The position numbers and the translations under genes are program-made. A stretch of DNA of 64,000 bases from Methanoculleus oceani (GTDB lineage: Archaea > Halobacteriota > Methanomicrobia > Methanomicrobiales > Methanoculleaceae), in assembly GCF_023702065.1 (NCBI RefSeq), contig NZ_QFDM01000002.1:186001-250000 (forward strand), given 5' to 3'. Positions 12,058-21,086 of this stretch are shown in pieces. The notes under the pieces were generated by a model. The model did no database searches, was not told the origin of the DNA, and saw nothing but the letters and a program-made list of their open reading frames with translations. The stretch's first letter is position 1. Each line of letters begins with the position of its first letter.

Positions 12058-12135
12058 GCGATGGTCCGAAGGACCGGAGCACGAGAAAACGCGAAGCGTT
12101 TTCGACGTGCGAGCTCAAGCATCGCAGGTGCAGAA
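12058..12135. repeat. Second copy of the modular hairpin repeat
   Basis: GGTCC-GAA-GGACC (12063-12075) followed by GGAGC, ACGAG and GAAAACGC-GAA-GCGTTTTC (12085-12103). It is nearly identical to the reverse complement of 10740-10790, with a few changes that keep base pairing. The remaining gene-free stretch 11894-12308 has an AT-rich part (TTATTAAATATCAC near 11950-11966) that could be a promoter or terminator; otherwise nothing was recognised there. Confidence 0.7.
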
Positions 12136-12308
12136 CCACATTTCTTCCGCAACTCCTGACGACAGGTATGTCCCCGTGATACAGGGTCACGCTCACCCCG
12201 TTCCCTGCTGTCCGGCAACATGACGGTCCTCCCCTGCCCCCGATCGGGAGGAACGGCACCGGATCGTCTTTCCTGCGTATCCGGGAAAAGTTAAATTCAT
12301 CTGCCGCC

Positions 12309-12563
12309 ATGACATTGCCTGTGGACAGCATTGTTGTCGGGGTCACGCCCGCGGGCGGTGAACATACCATCGATAGCGGGATGCGACCTGCCGTGCGGAT
12401 CATCTCCATCACGGACTGCCCGCACTGCCGCGCAAACGAGCCCCGCTTCCATGCTCGTCGAATACGGGATCGACCGGTAGACCGGAGAGTATCCGGCCGG
12501 AGATCCCCTCTCTCCGGAAGTATGCTGAACGGCGGAGCCGTCATCGGCCAGGCGGACTCATGA
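12309..12563 (+). pseudogene. Possible decayed glutaredoxin-like gene
   Basis: A frame of 84 codons contains IISITDCPHCRANEPRF, a redox CxxC in glutaredoxin-like surroundings, and ends with NGGAVIGQADS, like the GSH/cis-Pro-side segment of that fold. Between them the sequence makes better sense in another frame (LVEYGIDR, then PEIPSLRKY), so at least two frameshifts would be needed to restore a protein. The frame ends in an ATGA overlap with the next gene, which could be chance or a relic of an operon. Evidence is by eye only. Confidence 0.35.
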
Positions 12564-13534
12564 AGAAGATCGTTGTACACGTGCGGGAAGACGGGCATCA
12601 ACAAATAGAGGGCGCTCTCGAAGGCCTCCATTACACGATATCACTCGTGCAGGACGTCTACGAGATCATCGTATATACGCCGGACGAGAACCTCGACGAC
12701 CTGATCGAGAAGATCCAGGGCGTGCTGGACCTGCGGTACAACGAGAACATGATCGAGGTATCGACACCGGAGTTCGTCATCTCGTCGCTCCTGAAACGTG
12801 CCGAGAAGAAGGTCGAGAAAAAGGAAGAGAAGACGCCGGTCGAGAAACTGCTTGACACTGTTAAGGATTATGGGACCCTGGATCTCGAAAAACTGTCGTT
12901 GACGTCCATCGCCGGACTGGTGGCCCTCTCCGGCCTGCTCCTCGACAACCAGACGATCATCATCGGGGCGATGCTCCTCTCCCCGATCATGGGCCCGATC
13001 TACGGGTTCGCCGTCTATGCCGCTCTCGGCAGGATCGAGAACGCCCTGCGTTGCCTCGGCGTGCTGGCGGCACTGCTCCTGGGCGTCTTCTTCCTCTCCG
13101 CAATCGCCACCTTCCTCATCAATATCGCCATACCGCTCACATTGACCGAGGAGATCACCACGCGCCTCGTGGTGAACCCCATCTACACGATAATGGCGGT
13201 GCTCCTCGGATTCGCGGCGGTGGTGGCGTTCAACCGGGGCACTTCGGAGGTGATCGCCGGCGTCGCCATCGCTGCCGCCATCATCCCGCCGACGGTGGTG
13301 ACCGGCCTTGTTCTGGTGCTCCAGCCCATGAGCCTGATCACCACTACGCTGCTCGTGGCCGGGCAGGTCGTCGGGCTGATAGCGGGGGCGCTCGTCGCCG
13401 TGACCGTGCTGAAGGTCAAGCCCCGGGATACCCGCGACCAGAATATCGCAAAGCGATACGTGACATGGTCGGTCGCACTGATCGTGCTGCTGATCGCCCT
13501 GCTTCTCTGGATCTCGTGGCTCATGTGGAGTTAG
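12560..13534 (+). CDS. DUF389/TIGR00341 family membrane protein
   Basis: 324 residues. An N-terminal soluble domain (about 1-85, MKKIVVHVREDG) and a charged Lys/Glu linker (KRAEKKVEKKEEK) precede a DUF389 membrane domain with about six to seven helices from residue 110 on. The family signature is seen as NQTIIIGAMLLSPIMGPI and AAAIIPPTVVTGLVL. DUF389 proteins occur in archaea and bacteria and have no settled function; transport is a guess. It converges on phoU. Confidence 0.9.
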   Translation: MKKIVVHVREDGHQQIEGALEGLHYTISLVQDVYEIIVYTPDENLDDLIEKIQGVLDLRYNENMIEVSTPEFVISSLLKRAEKKVEKKEEKTPVEKLLDTVKDYGTLDLEKLSLTSIAGLVALSGLLLDNQTIIIGAMLLSPIMGPIYGFAVYAALGRIENALRCLGVLAALLLGVFFLSAIATFLINIAIPLTLTEEITTRLVVNPIYTIMAVLLGFAAVVAFNRGTSEVIAGVAIAAAIIPPTVVTGLVLVLQPMSLITTTLLVAGQVVGLIAGALVAVTVLKVKPRDTRDQNIAKRYVTWSVALIVLLIALLLWISWLMWS

Positions 13535-13548
13535 CGGTCTGTGCCGTA

Positions 13549-14199
13549 TCACTTCACTTCTACCCGCTCACCGGTGACCATGTAGCAGACCTGCCCGGCG
13601 ATATCGCAGGCGTGATCGGCACAGCGTTCCAGGTAGCGTGCGATCATCACGTAGTCGATGCACCGGGGGATGTTGCGCGGGTCCTCCATCATGTACGTAA
13701 GGCCCTCACGGAAGATGGTGTACCTGAGGTTGTCCACGACATCGTCCCGGTGCGACATACCCGCAATAGGCTCGATCTCCTCGATCCGGTAGGCTTTGAG
13801 GGCGTCGTCGATCATGGCGCAGACCAGGTCGGCCATGTGCGGCAGGCTCACCAGGTTTCCGGCATGCGGTTCCCCGGAGAGCTCTTCCGCAAGTTGCGCG
13901 ATGTCCTTCCCGTACCGGCCGATGCGGTAGAGCGCGAAGTTCATCCGGAGCGCGCAGACGATGGAACGGAGATCGCGTGCCATGGGCTGGTAGAGCGCGA
14001 TGAGGCGGAGCGCCGCCTCTTCGATAGCATGGCTCCGGTCGGCGAGCTCCGTCCTCCGGGCATACACCTGCCCGGCAAGCCGGGGATCCCGGTTCTGGAG
14101 GGCGATCATCGAGTCGGAGAGCATGCCGGAGGCGAACGCCCCCTGCTCCCGGACCAGGTCCTTGAGGCCTTTGAGTTCCTGGTGAAATTTGTCCGTCAT
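13549..14199 (-). CDS. phoU: Phosphate transport regulator PhoU
   Basis: 216 residues of two three-helix PhoU repeats. Seen: MARDLRSIVCALRMNF in repeat one and IDYVMIARYLERCADHACDIA in repeat two, the metal-binding E/DxxxD-type helices of the family. PhoU restrains Pst transport and signalling when phosphate is plentiful. It is the last gene of the minus-strand pstCA-pstB-phoU unit, only seven bases after pstB. A second PhoU-domain protein lies divergently at 17208. Confidence 0.95.
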   Translation of the reverse strand: MTDKFHQELKGLKDLVREQGAFASGMLSDSMIALQNRDPRLAGQVYARRTELADRSHAIEEAALRLIALYQPMARDLRSIVCALRMNFALYRIGRYGKDIAQLAEELSGEPHAGNLVSLPHMADLVCAMIDDALKAYRIEEIEPIAGMSHRDDVVDNLRYTIFREGLTYMMEDPRNIPRCIDYVMIARYLERCADHACDIAGQVCYMVTGERVEVK

Positions 14200-14206
14200 G
14201 GATATC

Positions 14207-14971
14207 CTACCCGAAACGTCCCGTCACGTAGTTGTTGGTCAACTCTTCCTGCGGGTTCTCGAAGATCCGGGCGGTCGGCCCGAACTCGACCAGCCGCCCG
14301 AGGTACATGAACCCCGTGTAGTCGCTGACCCGGGCTGCCTGCTGCATGTTGTGGGTCACGATGACGACCGTGTAACCCTCTTTGAGGTCGTCGATGAGGT
14401 TCTCGATCTTCGAGGTGGCGATGGGGTCGAGCGCGGAGCAGGGTTCGTCCATGAGGATGACCTCGGGCTCGACCGCAAGCGTCCTTGCGATGCAGAGGCG
14501 TTGCTGCTGCCCTCCCGAAAGCCCCATCGCGGAGTCGTCGAGCCGGTCCGCCACCTCGTCCCAGAGCGCCGCCTTCTTCAGGCTCTCCTGCACGATCGCG
14601 TCCAGCCTCTCACGGCTGCGGACTCCATGAACGCGGGGGCCGTAGGCGACGTTGTCGTAGATGGACGAGGGGAACGGGTTCGGCTTCTGGAAGACCATCC
14701 CGATTCGTTTCCGCAAGGCCACGATATCGCAGTCCGGGCCGCGAATATCCCCGTCCTCAAAGAGGATTCTGCCCTCGATCCTGACGTCCTCGACGAGGTC
14801 GTTGAGCCGGTTGAAACAGCGCAGAAGGGTCGATTTCCCGCACCCGGAGGGTCCGATCAGTGCGGTGACCCTGTTAGGCGGGATAGAGATCGATACGTCG
14901 GAAAGGGCCTGTTTGTCGCCGTAGTAGAGGTTCAGGTGTTCTGCTGTAAGGATACTGCCGTTCTTCTGCAT
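14207..14971 (-). CDS. pstB: Phosphate ABC transporter ATP-binding protein PstB
   Basis: 254 residues. Walker [14 protein letters not shown]-loop [15 protein letters not shown], signature [16 protein letters not shown], Walker [14 protein letters not shown] and the switch His in VIVTHNMQQ are all present. It powers phosphate import through PstC/PstA. Six bases separate it from the fused permease gene and seven from phoU, so these form one operon. No pstS (binding protein) gene is in the window. Confidence 0.98.
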   Translation of the reverse strand: MQKNGSILTAEHLNLYYGDKQALSDVSISIPPNRVTALIGPSGCGKSTLLRCFNRLNDLVEDVRIEGRILFEDGDIRGPDCDIVALRKRIGMVFQKPNPFPSSIYDNVAYGPRVHGVRSRERLDAIVQESLKKAALWDEVADRLDDSAMGLSGGQQQRLCIARTLAVEPEVILMDEPCSALDPIATSKIENLIDDLKEGYTVVIVTHNMQQAARVSDYTGFMYLGRLVEFGPTARIFENPQEELTNNYVTGRFG

Positions 14972-14977
14972 GATGGG

Positions 14978-17068
14978 TCACCACTGGATTGATCTCTGGT
15001 AACGTGTCCGGATGACGATCGCGACCAGGTAGATGGCCGCCACCAGCGCAAGGAGCACCAGCGCCGTCCCGTACTGGTTCTCCCGTGCCCCGGGGACGTT
15101 GGTCGCCAGGATGAAGAGGTGGTAGGGGAGCGCCATCACCGGTTCGGTCACCGATGTGGGGAGGAACCGCCGGGAGAATACGACCGCGGTGAAGAGGATC
15201 GGCGCAGTCTCCCCGGCGGCCCGCCCGATGCCGAGGATCGTGCCGGTCAGGATTCCCGGCACCGCCGGCGGGAGCACGACCCGCCGTATGGTCTGCCAGG
15301 GCGTCGCACCGAGAGCGAGGCTTCCCTCCCTGACGCTGTCCGGCACGCTCTTCAACGCCTCTTCGGTCGTCCTGATGATGGTGGGGAGGATCATCAGCCC
15401 CAGCGTGATCTGGCCGGCAAGGAGAGACACCCCGAAATTAAGGTAGAGCACCAGGAACGCAAACCCGAAGAGGCCGAAGACGATGGACGGCGTGCCGCCC
15501 AGGAGGTCGACGCCGGCCCTGATGATCCCGGTGATGCGCCCTTCCCGGGTGTACTCGTGGAGGTAGATGGCGGCGCCGACGCCGATTGGGAGGGCGAAGA
15601 GGATGGCACCCCCGACCAGGTAGAGGGTCCCGAGGATGGCCGGGCCGATGCCTCCCGCCCGGCCGAGGTTGCTCGGCGAAGCGGTCAGGAACTCCCAGGA
15701 GAGCGCCGGTGCACCGTTGTAGACGATATCGAAGAGTATGACCCCGAGGACGAAGAGCACGATGCCGGCGGCCGCATACATGAACCCGAACGCGATCTTC
15801 TCTTCGGTCTTTGCAGAGATCCTGCGCCGGACGTATACCGCCCCGAGCAGGGCAACGGCGACGGCGGCGGCAACCAGGATGTCCGTGGCCACCGTAAGGG
15901 TCCCGAGCGCGCCGATGCCGAGAACTGCGTAGGCGTAAGGCTTTATGGTGCCGCACCCCCTCTTCCGGGCCGCTGTCGCCGTGTGCCGCTCGCTGACCCG
16001 CGCGAGGATGCCCCGCGCAAAAAGGTTGACCGCGAGGGTGATCACGAGAAGTACGACCGCGACCCCGAAGAGCGCGTGGTAGTGGGCGCTGCCGACGGCG
16101 ACCTCGCCCATCTCGATGCCCAGCGTCCCGGTGAGCGTCCTGACTGGAGAGAGGACGTTCCAGAGCGGTTCGGGCACGACTCCCGCGTTGCCGGCGACCA
16201 TGATCACCGCCATCGTCTCGCCGATCGCCCGCCCCATCCCGAGGATGATCGCGGCGGTGATGCCGGAGAGGGCTCCCGGGACCACGACCCCGGCGATCGT
16301 CTGCCAGTGCGTCGCCCCGAGCGCAAGGGATCCCTCCCGGTATCCGCGGGGCACGGCGCCGATCGCATCCTCCGAGACGCTGACGATCGTAGGGAGGGCC
16401 ATGATGCCGAGCAGGATGGAGGCGGCAAGCCAGGATTCCCCGGACGCGACGTCGAAGGAGACGCGGATCCAGTCGGTCAGGATGACGAGACCGAAGAACC
16501 CGTAGACCACCGAAGGTATTCCCGCCAGGAGCTCGACGGCGGGTTTCATGACCGCGCGAACCCCGGGCGGCGCAAGTTCGGCGATGAAGACGGCAACGGC
16601 GATCCCGAGCGGGACGGCAAGCGCCATCGCACCGAGCGTAACAAGGAGCGTGCCGGCGATCAGCGGGAAGATGCCGTATGCCGGAGACGCTCCCGTAGGG
16701 TTCCAGACGTCGCCGGCAAGGAAGTTTAAGACCCCGACCTGCTCGAAGATCGGGTAGCCGTTCCGGACCAGGAAGAAGAGGATGAAAAAGAGGGCAACGA
16801 CGGCGAAGATGGCCGTGCAGAACCAGAGTGCCCGCATAGACTCCTCGCGAAGCTGCCGGGCCCTCTTCCAGAGACGGAAAAAGCCGTCCAGGACCGGCTC
16901 CCCGGGCACCTGCGCGGTCCCCGGCCGGGTATGAGCGACAGGGCGGTCGGATCCCATCTCTCCGGTGAGCGGCGTGCTTCCGCCCGGCAGAGGAGGCATG
17001 GTGCCTGCCCGGGCTCCAGCGTCTTCCTGGTGCGACCGTCCCCCGGGTGCTCTGCCGATCCGGGTCAT
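14978..17068 (-). CDS. Fused phosphate permease PstC-PstA
   Basis: 696 residues, about twice the length of either permease. After a hydrophilic N-terminal 80 residues, a PstC-like half (about 80-360) with the EAA-type loop EGSLALGATHWQTI is followed by a linker with two or more extra helices (about 375-440) and a PstA-like half (about 440-696) with EGSLALGATPWQTI. Two separate EAA loops, one per half, show a true fusion of both channel subunits. The first ATG (17068) is used; a later ATG near MGSDRPVAH is also possible since the leader is Pro/Gly-rich and poorly conserved-looking. First gene of the pst operon. Confidence 0.93.
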   Translation of the reverse strand: MTRIGRAPGGRSHQEDAGARAGTMPPLPGGSTPLTGEMGSDRPVAHTRPGTAQVPGEPVLDGFFRLWKRARQLREESMRALWFCTAIFAVVALFFILFFLVRNGYPIFEQVGVLNFLAGDVWNPTGASPAYGIFPLIAGTLLVTLGAMALAVPLGIAVAVFIAELAPPGVRAVMKPAVELLAGIPSVVYGFFGLVILTDWIRVSFDVASGESWLAASILLGIMALPTIVSVSEDAIGAVPRGYREGSLALGATHWQTIAGVVVPGALSGITAAIILGMGRAIGETMAVIMVAGNAGVVPEPLWNVLSPVRTLTGTLGIEMGEVAVGSAHYHALFGVAVVLLVITLAVNLFARGILARVSERHTATAARKRGCGTIKPYAYAVLGIGALGTLTVATDILVAAAVAVALLGAVYVRRRISAKTEEKIAFGFMYAAAGIVLFVLGVILFDIVYNGAPALSWEFLTASPSNLGRAGGIGPAILGTLYLVGGAILFALPIGVGAAIYLHEYTREGRITGIIRAGVDLLGGTPSIVFGLFGFAFLVLYLNFGVSLLAGQITLGLMILPTIIRTTEEALKSVPDSVREGSLALGATPWQTIRRVVLPPAVPGILTGTILGIGRAAGETAPILFTAVVFSRRFLPTSVTEPVMALPYHLFILATNVPGARENQYGTALVLLALVAAIYLVAIVIRTRYQRSIQW

Positions 17069-17207
17069 ATGCTTATTGCGTGAGTATACCGGACAGATAG
17101 GCGTTCCCGAAGGAGACTATATGAGTATATTTATCCACCATAAACTCCAGTAGCGTATATACTGCGCAGAATGCATATATCCTAACGGCACCAACACGTA
17201 CCTATCC
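17069..17207. promoter_or_regulatory. Divergent promoter between pstCA and the AbrB-PhoU regulator
   Basis: On the plus strand GCATATATCC (17173-17182) lies about 26 bases before the ATG at 17208, fitting a leaderless mRNA. On the minus strand GGATAAATATACTC (about 17121-17134) is the likely pst TATA box. Further TATA-like stretches (CGTATATACTG, 17154-17164) lie between. Binding of the divergently encoded regulator here is plausible but not shown by sequence. Confidence 0.5.
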
Positions 17208-18215
17208 ATGGAGATCAGAAAAGTTCAGATCACCGGGGGCTCGTCATACATCGTATCCCTGCCGAAACAGTGGATAAAGTCCGCGAACATCCAGAAGAAC
17301 GACCCCGTAGGGCTGGTTGTGCAGCCCGACGGTTCGCTCCTGATCACCCCGAAGATCGGCGGGGAGTCGGTCCAGCGGATCAGGGTCTTCGAGGTCGGTG
17401 CCGCGACGGACCGCACCTACCTGCTTCGCCTCCTCGTCGGAGCGTACATCTCCGGGTTCACGGCCATCCGCCTTGAGTCGAAAGGAAGGCTGCCGCCGTT
17501 CGTCCTGCAACTGGTCCGGGAGTTCACGCAGATGGCCATCGGGCAGGAAGTGGTCGGCGAGACGGACTCCTCGATAACGATCAAGGATCTCCTCAACCCC
17601 GTGGAGATGCCGTTTGATAACACCATCAAACGGATGCATCTCCTGGCACGGAGCATGCAGCAGGACGCGATGGCCGCGATAAGGGGACACGATGCGGCTC
17701 TTGCCGGGGACATCATCGTGCGGGACACGGAAGTGGACCGGCTGCACTGGCTGGTTGCGCGGCAGGATAACCTCATCATGAGCGACGCCACGCTCTCGCG
17801 TCGGATGGGCATCCCGGTAAACCAGGCGGCGTACTACCTCCAGGTCAGCAGGATCATCGAGCGGATAGCCGACCACGCCACCCGGGTGGCGCATAACGCC
17901 CTCGCCCTGATCGACCGCGAGGTCGAGGCGGCGACGCTCGACCTCATGGACGAGGCGAGCGTGCTTGCCCTGCAGATCTTCTCGTGGAGCATGGAAGCGT
18001 TCCATACGGGAGACACCAGGAAGGCAAACGCGACGCTTCAGAAGGTGCGCGACCTTGAGGAGAAGACCCAGAAGATCGATACCCGGGTGCTCCGGTTCGA
18101 GGCGGTGACGGCGATCCCGATGAGGCAGGTCGCAGACAGTATCCGGCGGATCGGGGAATATTCCGGCGACATCTCCGAGAGCGTCATCAACTATACCGTC
18201 GGGCAGGAAGCCTGA
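17208..18215 (+). CDS. Phosphate uptake regulator: AbrB-like DNA-binding domain plus PhoU domain
   Basis: 335 residues. The N-terminal 45 residues are a SpoVT/AbrB swapped-hairpin domain (RKVQITGGSSYIVSLPKQWI), a DNA-binding fold. The rest is helical with PhoU-like repeats (MHLLARSMQQDAMAAIRG and VSRIIERIADHATRVAHNAL). The architecture is common in methanogens and suggests direct transcriptional control in response to phosphate transport state. It is divergent from the pst operon, its most likely target. Confidence in architecture is high; the regulatory target is inference. Confidence 0.9.
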   Translation: MEIRKVQITGGSSYIVSLPKQWIKSANIQKNDPVGLVVQPDGSLLITPKIGGESVQRIRVFEVGAATDRTYLLRLLVGAYISGFTAIRLESKGRLPPFVLQLVREFTQMAIGQEVVGETDSSITIKDLLNPVEMPFDNTIKRMHLLARSMQQDAMAAIRGHDAALAGDIIVRDTEVDRLHWLVARQDNLIMSDATLSRRMGIPVNQAAYYLQVSRIIERIADHATRVAHNALALIDREVEAATLDLMDEASVLALQIFSWSMEAFHTGDTRKANATLQKVRDLEEKTQKIDTRVLRFEAVTAIPMRQVADSIRRIGEYSGDISESVINYTVGQEA

Positions 18216-18297
18216 GGTCTCTCCGGTCCCGGGAGATCCCTTTTTTCACAAAGAGAACAAACCAATTGATAAGCGCATCTCTCCTGCCGGCGATACC

Positions 18298-19548
18298 ATG
18301 GGTACACTCATCCCGCTCGTCGTTCTCGTCATCGTCTTCCTCCTGATCGCGGTCCGCAAGATCGGGAACGTCAACTTCCGCATCTGGCAGGTGATGCTCC
18401 TCGGCGCGCTCGTGGTCCTCGCGACGGGATCGATCACGCCGCTTGATGCGCTCGCGTCCATCAACCTCGACGTGATGCTCTTCCTCTTCTTCATGTTCGT
18501 GATCGGGGAGGCGCTCGCGGCGAGCGGCTACCTTTACCACCTCTCCTTTCGCCTCTTTTCGCGGGCGGAGTCGGTCCGGCACCTGATCTTTCGCATCCTC
18601 GTCGGCGCAGGCGTCCTCTCGGCGCTCCTGATGAACGACACGCTCGCTGTCGTCGGCACCCCGCTGATGCTCTATTTCGGCCGGCGGCACGGCATCTCCC
18701 CAAAACTCCTGCTCCTGGCGCTTGCATTCGCCGTCACGACGGGAAGCGTCGCAAGCCCCATCGGGAACCCGCAGAACCTTCTCATCGCGCTCTCGGGCGG
18801 GATCGAGAACCCGTTCATCACGTTCCCGCTCTACCTCGCCGTCCCGACGGCGATCTCGCTTCTGCTCGCCTATGTCTTCCTCTGCCGGGCGTTTCCGGGC
18901 GAACTCCACCCGGCCCCGCTGGTCCACCGCAAGGAGGAGATCTGTGATCCTGCCCTCGCGGCGCTCGCGCGCCTCTCGCTCATCCTGCTTGTCTTCCTGA
19001 TCGGGGCCAGGGTCGCCGCGGTCATGCTCGTCCCGGATCTCGATATCCGGCTGACCTGGATCGCGGTCATCGCGGCCATACCCGTCCTCGTCGGGAGCAG
19101 GCGGCGGTTCGAGATCCTCCGCCGGATCGACTGGCCGACACTGATCTTCTTCGCCGGGCTCTTCGTCCTTATGGCGAGCGTCTGGCAGTCCGGGTTCTTC
19201 CAGCCGCTCATCGAAGAGAGTTCGCTCGATCTCGCCGCCGTCCCGGTCATCGTCGTGATGGGCGTCGTCGTCTCCCAGTTCGTCTCGAACGTCCCCTTCG
19301 TCGCCCTCTCCCTCCCCGTCCTCTCGCACCTCGGGACGTCCACCGTCGGCATGATGGCGCTTGCGGCCGGCAGCACCATCGCCGGGAACATGCTGATCCT
19401 CGGGGCGGCAAGCAACGTCATCATCATCCAGTGCGCGGAGAGGGACGGCGAGACGCTGACGTTTGGCGAGTTCGCGCGGGTCGGCATCCCGCTCACCGTC
19501 GCCCAGACGGCGGTGTACGTAATCTTCCTCTCGCTCATCCCGGCATGA
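18298..19548 (+). CDS. ArsB/CitM/SLC13-type anion transporter
   Basis: 416 residues, about eleven hydrophobic helices. The ion-transporter superfamily hallmarks are seen as two hairpin-like motifs: TTGSVASPIGNPQNLL (about residues 140-157) and AAGSTIAGNMLILGAASN (about 360-377), each with the NP/NM helix break. Substrates in this family include arsenite, phosphate, sulfate and dicarboxylates. The phosphate-related neighbours make an inorganic anion attractive, but the sequence alone does not settle it. It is transcribed with the same polarity as the regulator upstream, 82 bases away. Confidence 0.88.
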   Translation: MGTLIPLVVLVIVFLLIAVRKIGNVNFRIWQVMLLGALVVLATGSITPLDALASINLDVMLFLFFMFVIGEALAASGYLYHLSFRLFSRAESVRHLIFRILVGAGVLSALLMNDTLAVVGTPLMLYFGRRHGISPKLLLLALAFAVTTGSVASPIGNPQNLLIALSGGIENPFITFPLYLAVPTAISLLLAYVFLCRAFPGELHPAPLVHRKEEICDPALAALARLSLILLVFLIGARVAAVMLVPDLDIRLTWIAVIAAIPVLVGSRRRFEILRRIDWPTLIFFAGLFVLMASVWQSGFFQPLIEESSLDLAAVPVIVVMGVVVSQFVSNVPFVALSLPVLSHLGTSTVGMMALAAGSTIAGNMLILGAASNVIIIQCAERDGETLTFGEFARVGIPLTVAQTAVYVIFLSLIPA

Positions 19549-20427
19549 TCAGGGCCGGCATGACTCCATCGACCCTGGAGCCGCCGCGAGGTCCAGGTAG
19601 ATCGAGCCGAACCTGACCGACGCGATGGCCCCCGGGTCGAAGGGCGGCGCGAAGACCCCGAGCCGGCGCCCTCCGGGATGCAGTTCTTCGACGATGCCGA
19701 GGGCGACGACGAAGTTGTCGGGGTCGTTGAAGGAGACCAGCCTTCCGGCGACCCCGCGGGGGTACCTCATGTCGGGGACCCGGCCCTGGAGCCCGAGCCC
19801 CCGGAGCAGGATCTCCTGCGATCGCGCGTCGGCAAAATAGGATGCAAAACGCTCTTCGCGGTAGCGCCGCCGCCCGGTTGCGGTCCGGGCGACGGCCGCG
19901 GGGGATACGGGGATCCGGTGGACCGCAACCCCCGGGTGCCGGGCGAAGTTAGCGAGCAGCCGCTCCAGTTCCCGTCCGCGCTGGAGGGCGGCGATCCGGG
20001 TGGGGCGCAGAAGGTCGATCATCTGGAGCTGGAACTCAGTGCCCACCCCGCCGGTGACGAGCCCGGGCGAGTCGATGACGGTGGCGCCCGCCCCGAGTTC
20101 GGCAGCCTTTTCGACGAGGCGCTTTGCCCCCGTGAGCGTCTGGATGAAGTGGCCCCCGGGGGAGGTCGAGCCGACGAACCGGAGGCAGGGCTCCGTCGTG
20201 CCGGGGCAGAGGACCATCCCCTCGGTCGTCGGCGGACCAAGCCGGGACTGTCCGGTGTCGCAGTCGACATACGCCGTCTTCATGCGCGCTGCCGTCTCGT
20301 CAACGAGGTAGCGGCAGAGCGTCGTCTTCCCGCTGTCCGTGGATCCGACGACGTAGACGCGCTCCGGGGCATCCGCCCCGGAGAGCGCCGCGACGAGATC
20401 GTCCCAGCCCTCTCCGATGCTGATCAA
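19549..20427 (-). CDS. Clp1/Grc3-type polynucleotide 5'-kinase or GTPase
   Basis: About 292 residues from a TTG at 20427 with a strong AAGGAGG eleven bases upstream; the frame continues upstream but that part overlaps the divergent gene and looks non-coding. Walker A is GSTDSGKTTL, followed by AYVDCDTGQSRLGPPTT, the Walker B/CLP1 signature, and VIDSPGLVTG. This places it with archaeal COG1341 proteins, some of which phosphorylate RNA 5'-hydroxyl ends. The C-terminal beta domain (ALGIVEELHPGGRRLGVF) fits. Kinase activity is inferred from the family. Confidence 0.82.
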   Translation of the reverse strand: MISIGEGWDDLVAALSGADAPERVYVVGSTDSGKTTLCRYLVDETAARMKTAYVDCDTGQSRLGPPTTEGMVLCPGTTEPCLRFVGSTSPGGHFIQTLTGAKRLVEKAAELGAGATVIDSPGLVTGGVGTEFQLQMIDLLRPTRIAALQRGRELERLLANFARHPGVAVHRIPVSPAAVARTATGRRRYREERFASYFADARSQEILLRGLGLQGRVPDMRYPRGVAGRLVSFNDPDNFVVALGIVEELHPGGRRLGVFAPPFDPGAIASVRFGSIYLDLAAAPGSMESCRP

Positions 20428-20563
20428 GTCCGATAAGCCTCCTTGAGAGAACTGTTGCATTCCAAGGTTATAGTACTTGGCGCAATGCTCCTCTGCGGCC
20501 ATACCTCCGGGGATTCCGGGGATCGGGAGAGGCTTTATCTGGAGTGCATCCCACCGGCAGAGC

Positions 20564-21085
20564 ATGAATAAAACGACAGCACTCACCGGGCCGGTGCCTG
20601 CAGCCATAGGCAGGACGTTTCCCACCCTCATGGCCACGTCGATCACCGGCAGGGTCGTCACGCTTCCCGACGACGCGGGAGGCGACGTCTCGCTCATCGT
20701 CCTCGTCTTCCTGGAATCCGTCGGTCCGATGACGGATTCCTGGAGCGGTCCCTTCGCCGGGGCGTTCACCGAGAATCCCCGGGTGACGACCTATCTCGTT
20801 ACGGTCGTCGGCGACAGCCTCATCGGCAGGTCCCTTGCCGACCGCATCAGCCAGGGGCTCGCGGGCGGCGTCCCTCCCGAGCAGCACGACCTGATGCTGA
20901 CCATCCCGGGGGATATCGAGCGGTGCCGGCGGGCCTACGGGATCGACGACCCGTCGCTCGCCTACATCTACCTCCTGGACGGGCGCGGCATCATCCGCTG
21001 GATGGAGAAAGGGACCGCGACACCCGAGGGGCTCGGCACCCTGCTGAACACGGCCCGCACGATGCTCGAACCGCTCCTTGAATGA
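20564..21085 (+). CDS. Thioredoxin-fold protein, ATP10-like
   Basis: 173 residues from the ATG at 20564; the frame is open further upstream but crosses the start region of the divergent gene. Features fit a thioredoxin-like fold: a central strand VSLIVLVFLESVGPM, and the C-terminal LAYIYLLDGRGIIRWMEKGTA, which resembles the end of peroxiredoxin and mitochondrial ATP10-type proteins. There is no CxxC and no peroxidatic Cys motif; the only cysteine is in IERCRRAYG. An enzymatic redox role is therefore doubtful. Name is a fold-level guess. Confidence 0.6.
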   Translation: MNKTTALTGPVPAAIGRTFPTLMATSITGRVVTLPDDAGGDVSLIVLVFLESVGPMTDSWSGPFAGAFTENPRVTTYLVTVVGDSLIGRSLADRISQGLAGGVPPEQHDLMLTIPGDIERCRRAYGIDDPSLAYIYLLDGRGIIRWMEKGTATPEGLGTLLNTARTMLEPLLE

Positions 21086-21086
21086 C

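Noticed and set aside
11963..12631. Minus-strand frame of 222 codons between rhodanese and DUF389 genes
   Set aside because: It runs through the hairpin repeat and the DUF389 start region, with no motif and no good start site.
15119..16729. Open frame of 536 codons antisense to pstCA
   Set aside because: Extremely charged shadow of membrane-helix codons; the PstC/PstA motifs are on the minus strand.
18187..19329. Open frame of 380 codons antisense to the anion transporter
   Set aside because: Asp/Glu/Arg-rich complement of hydrophobic codons, with no recognisable motif.
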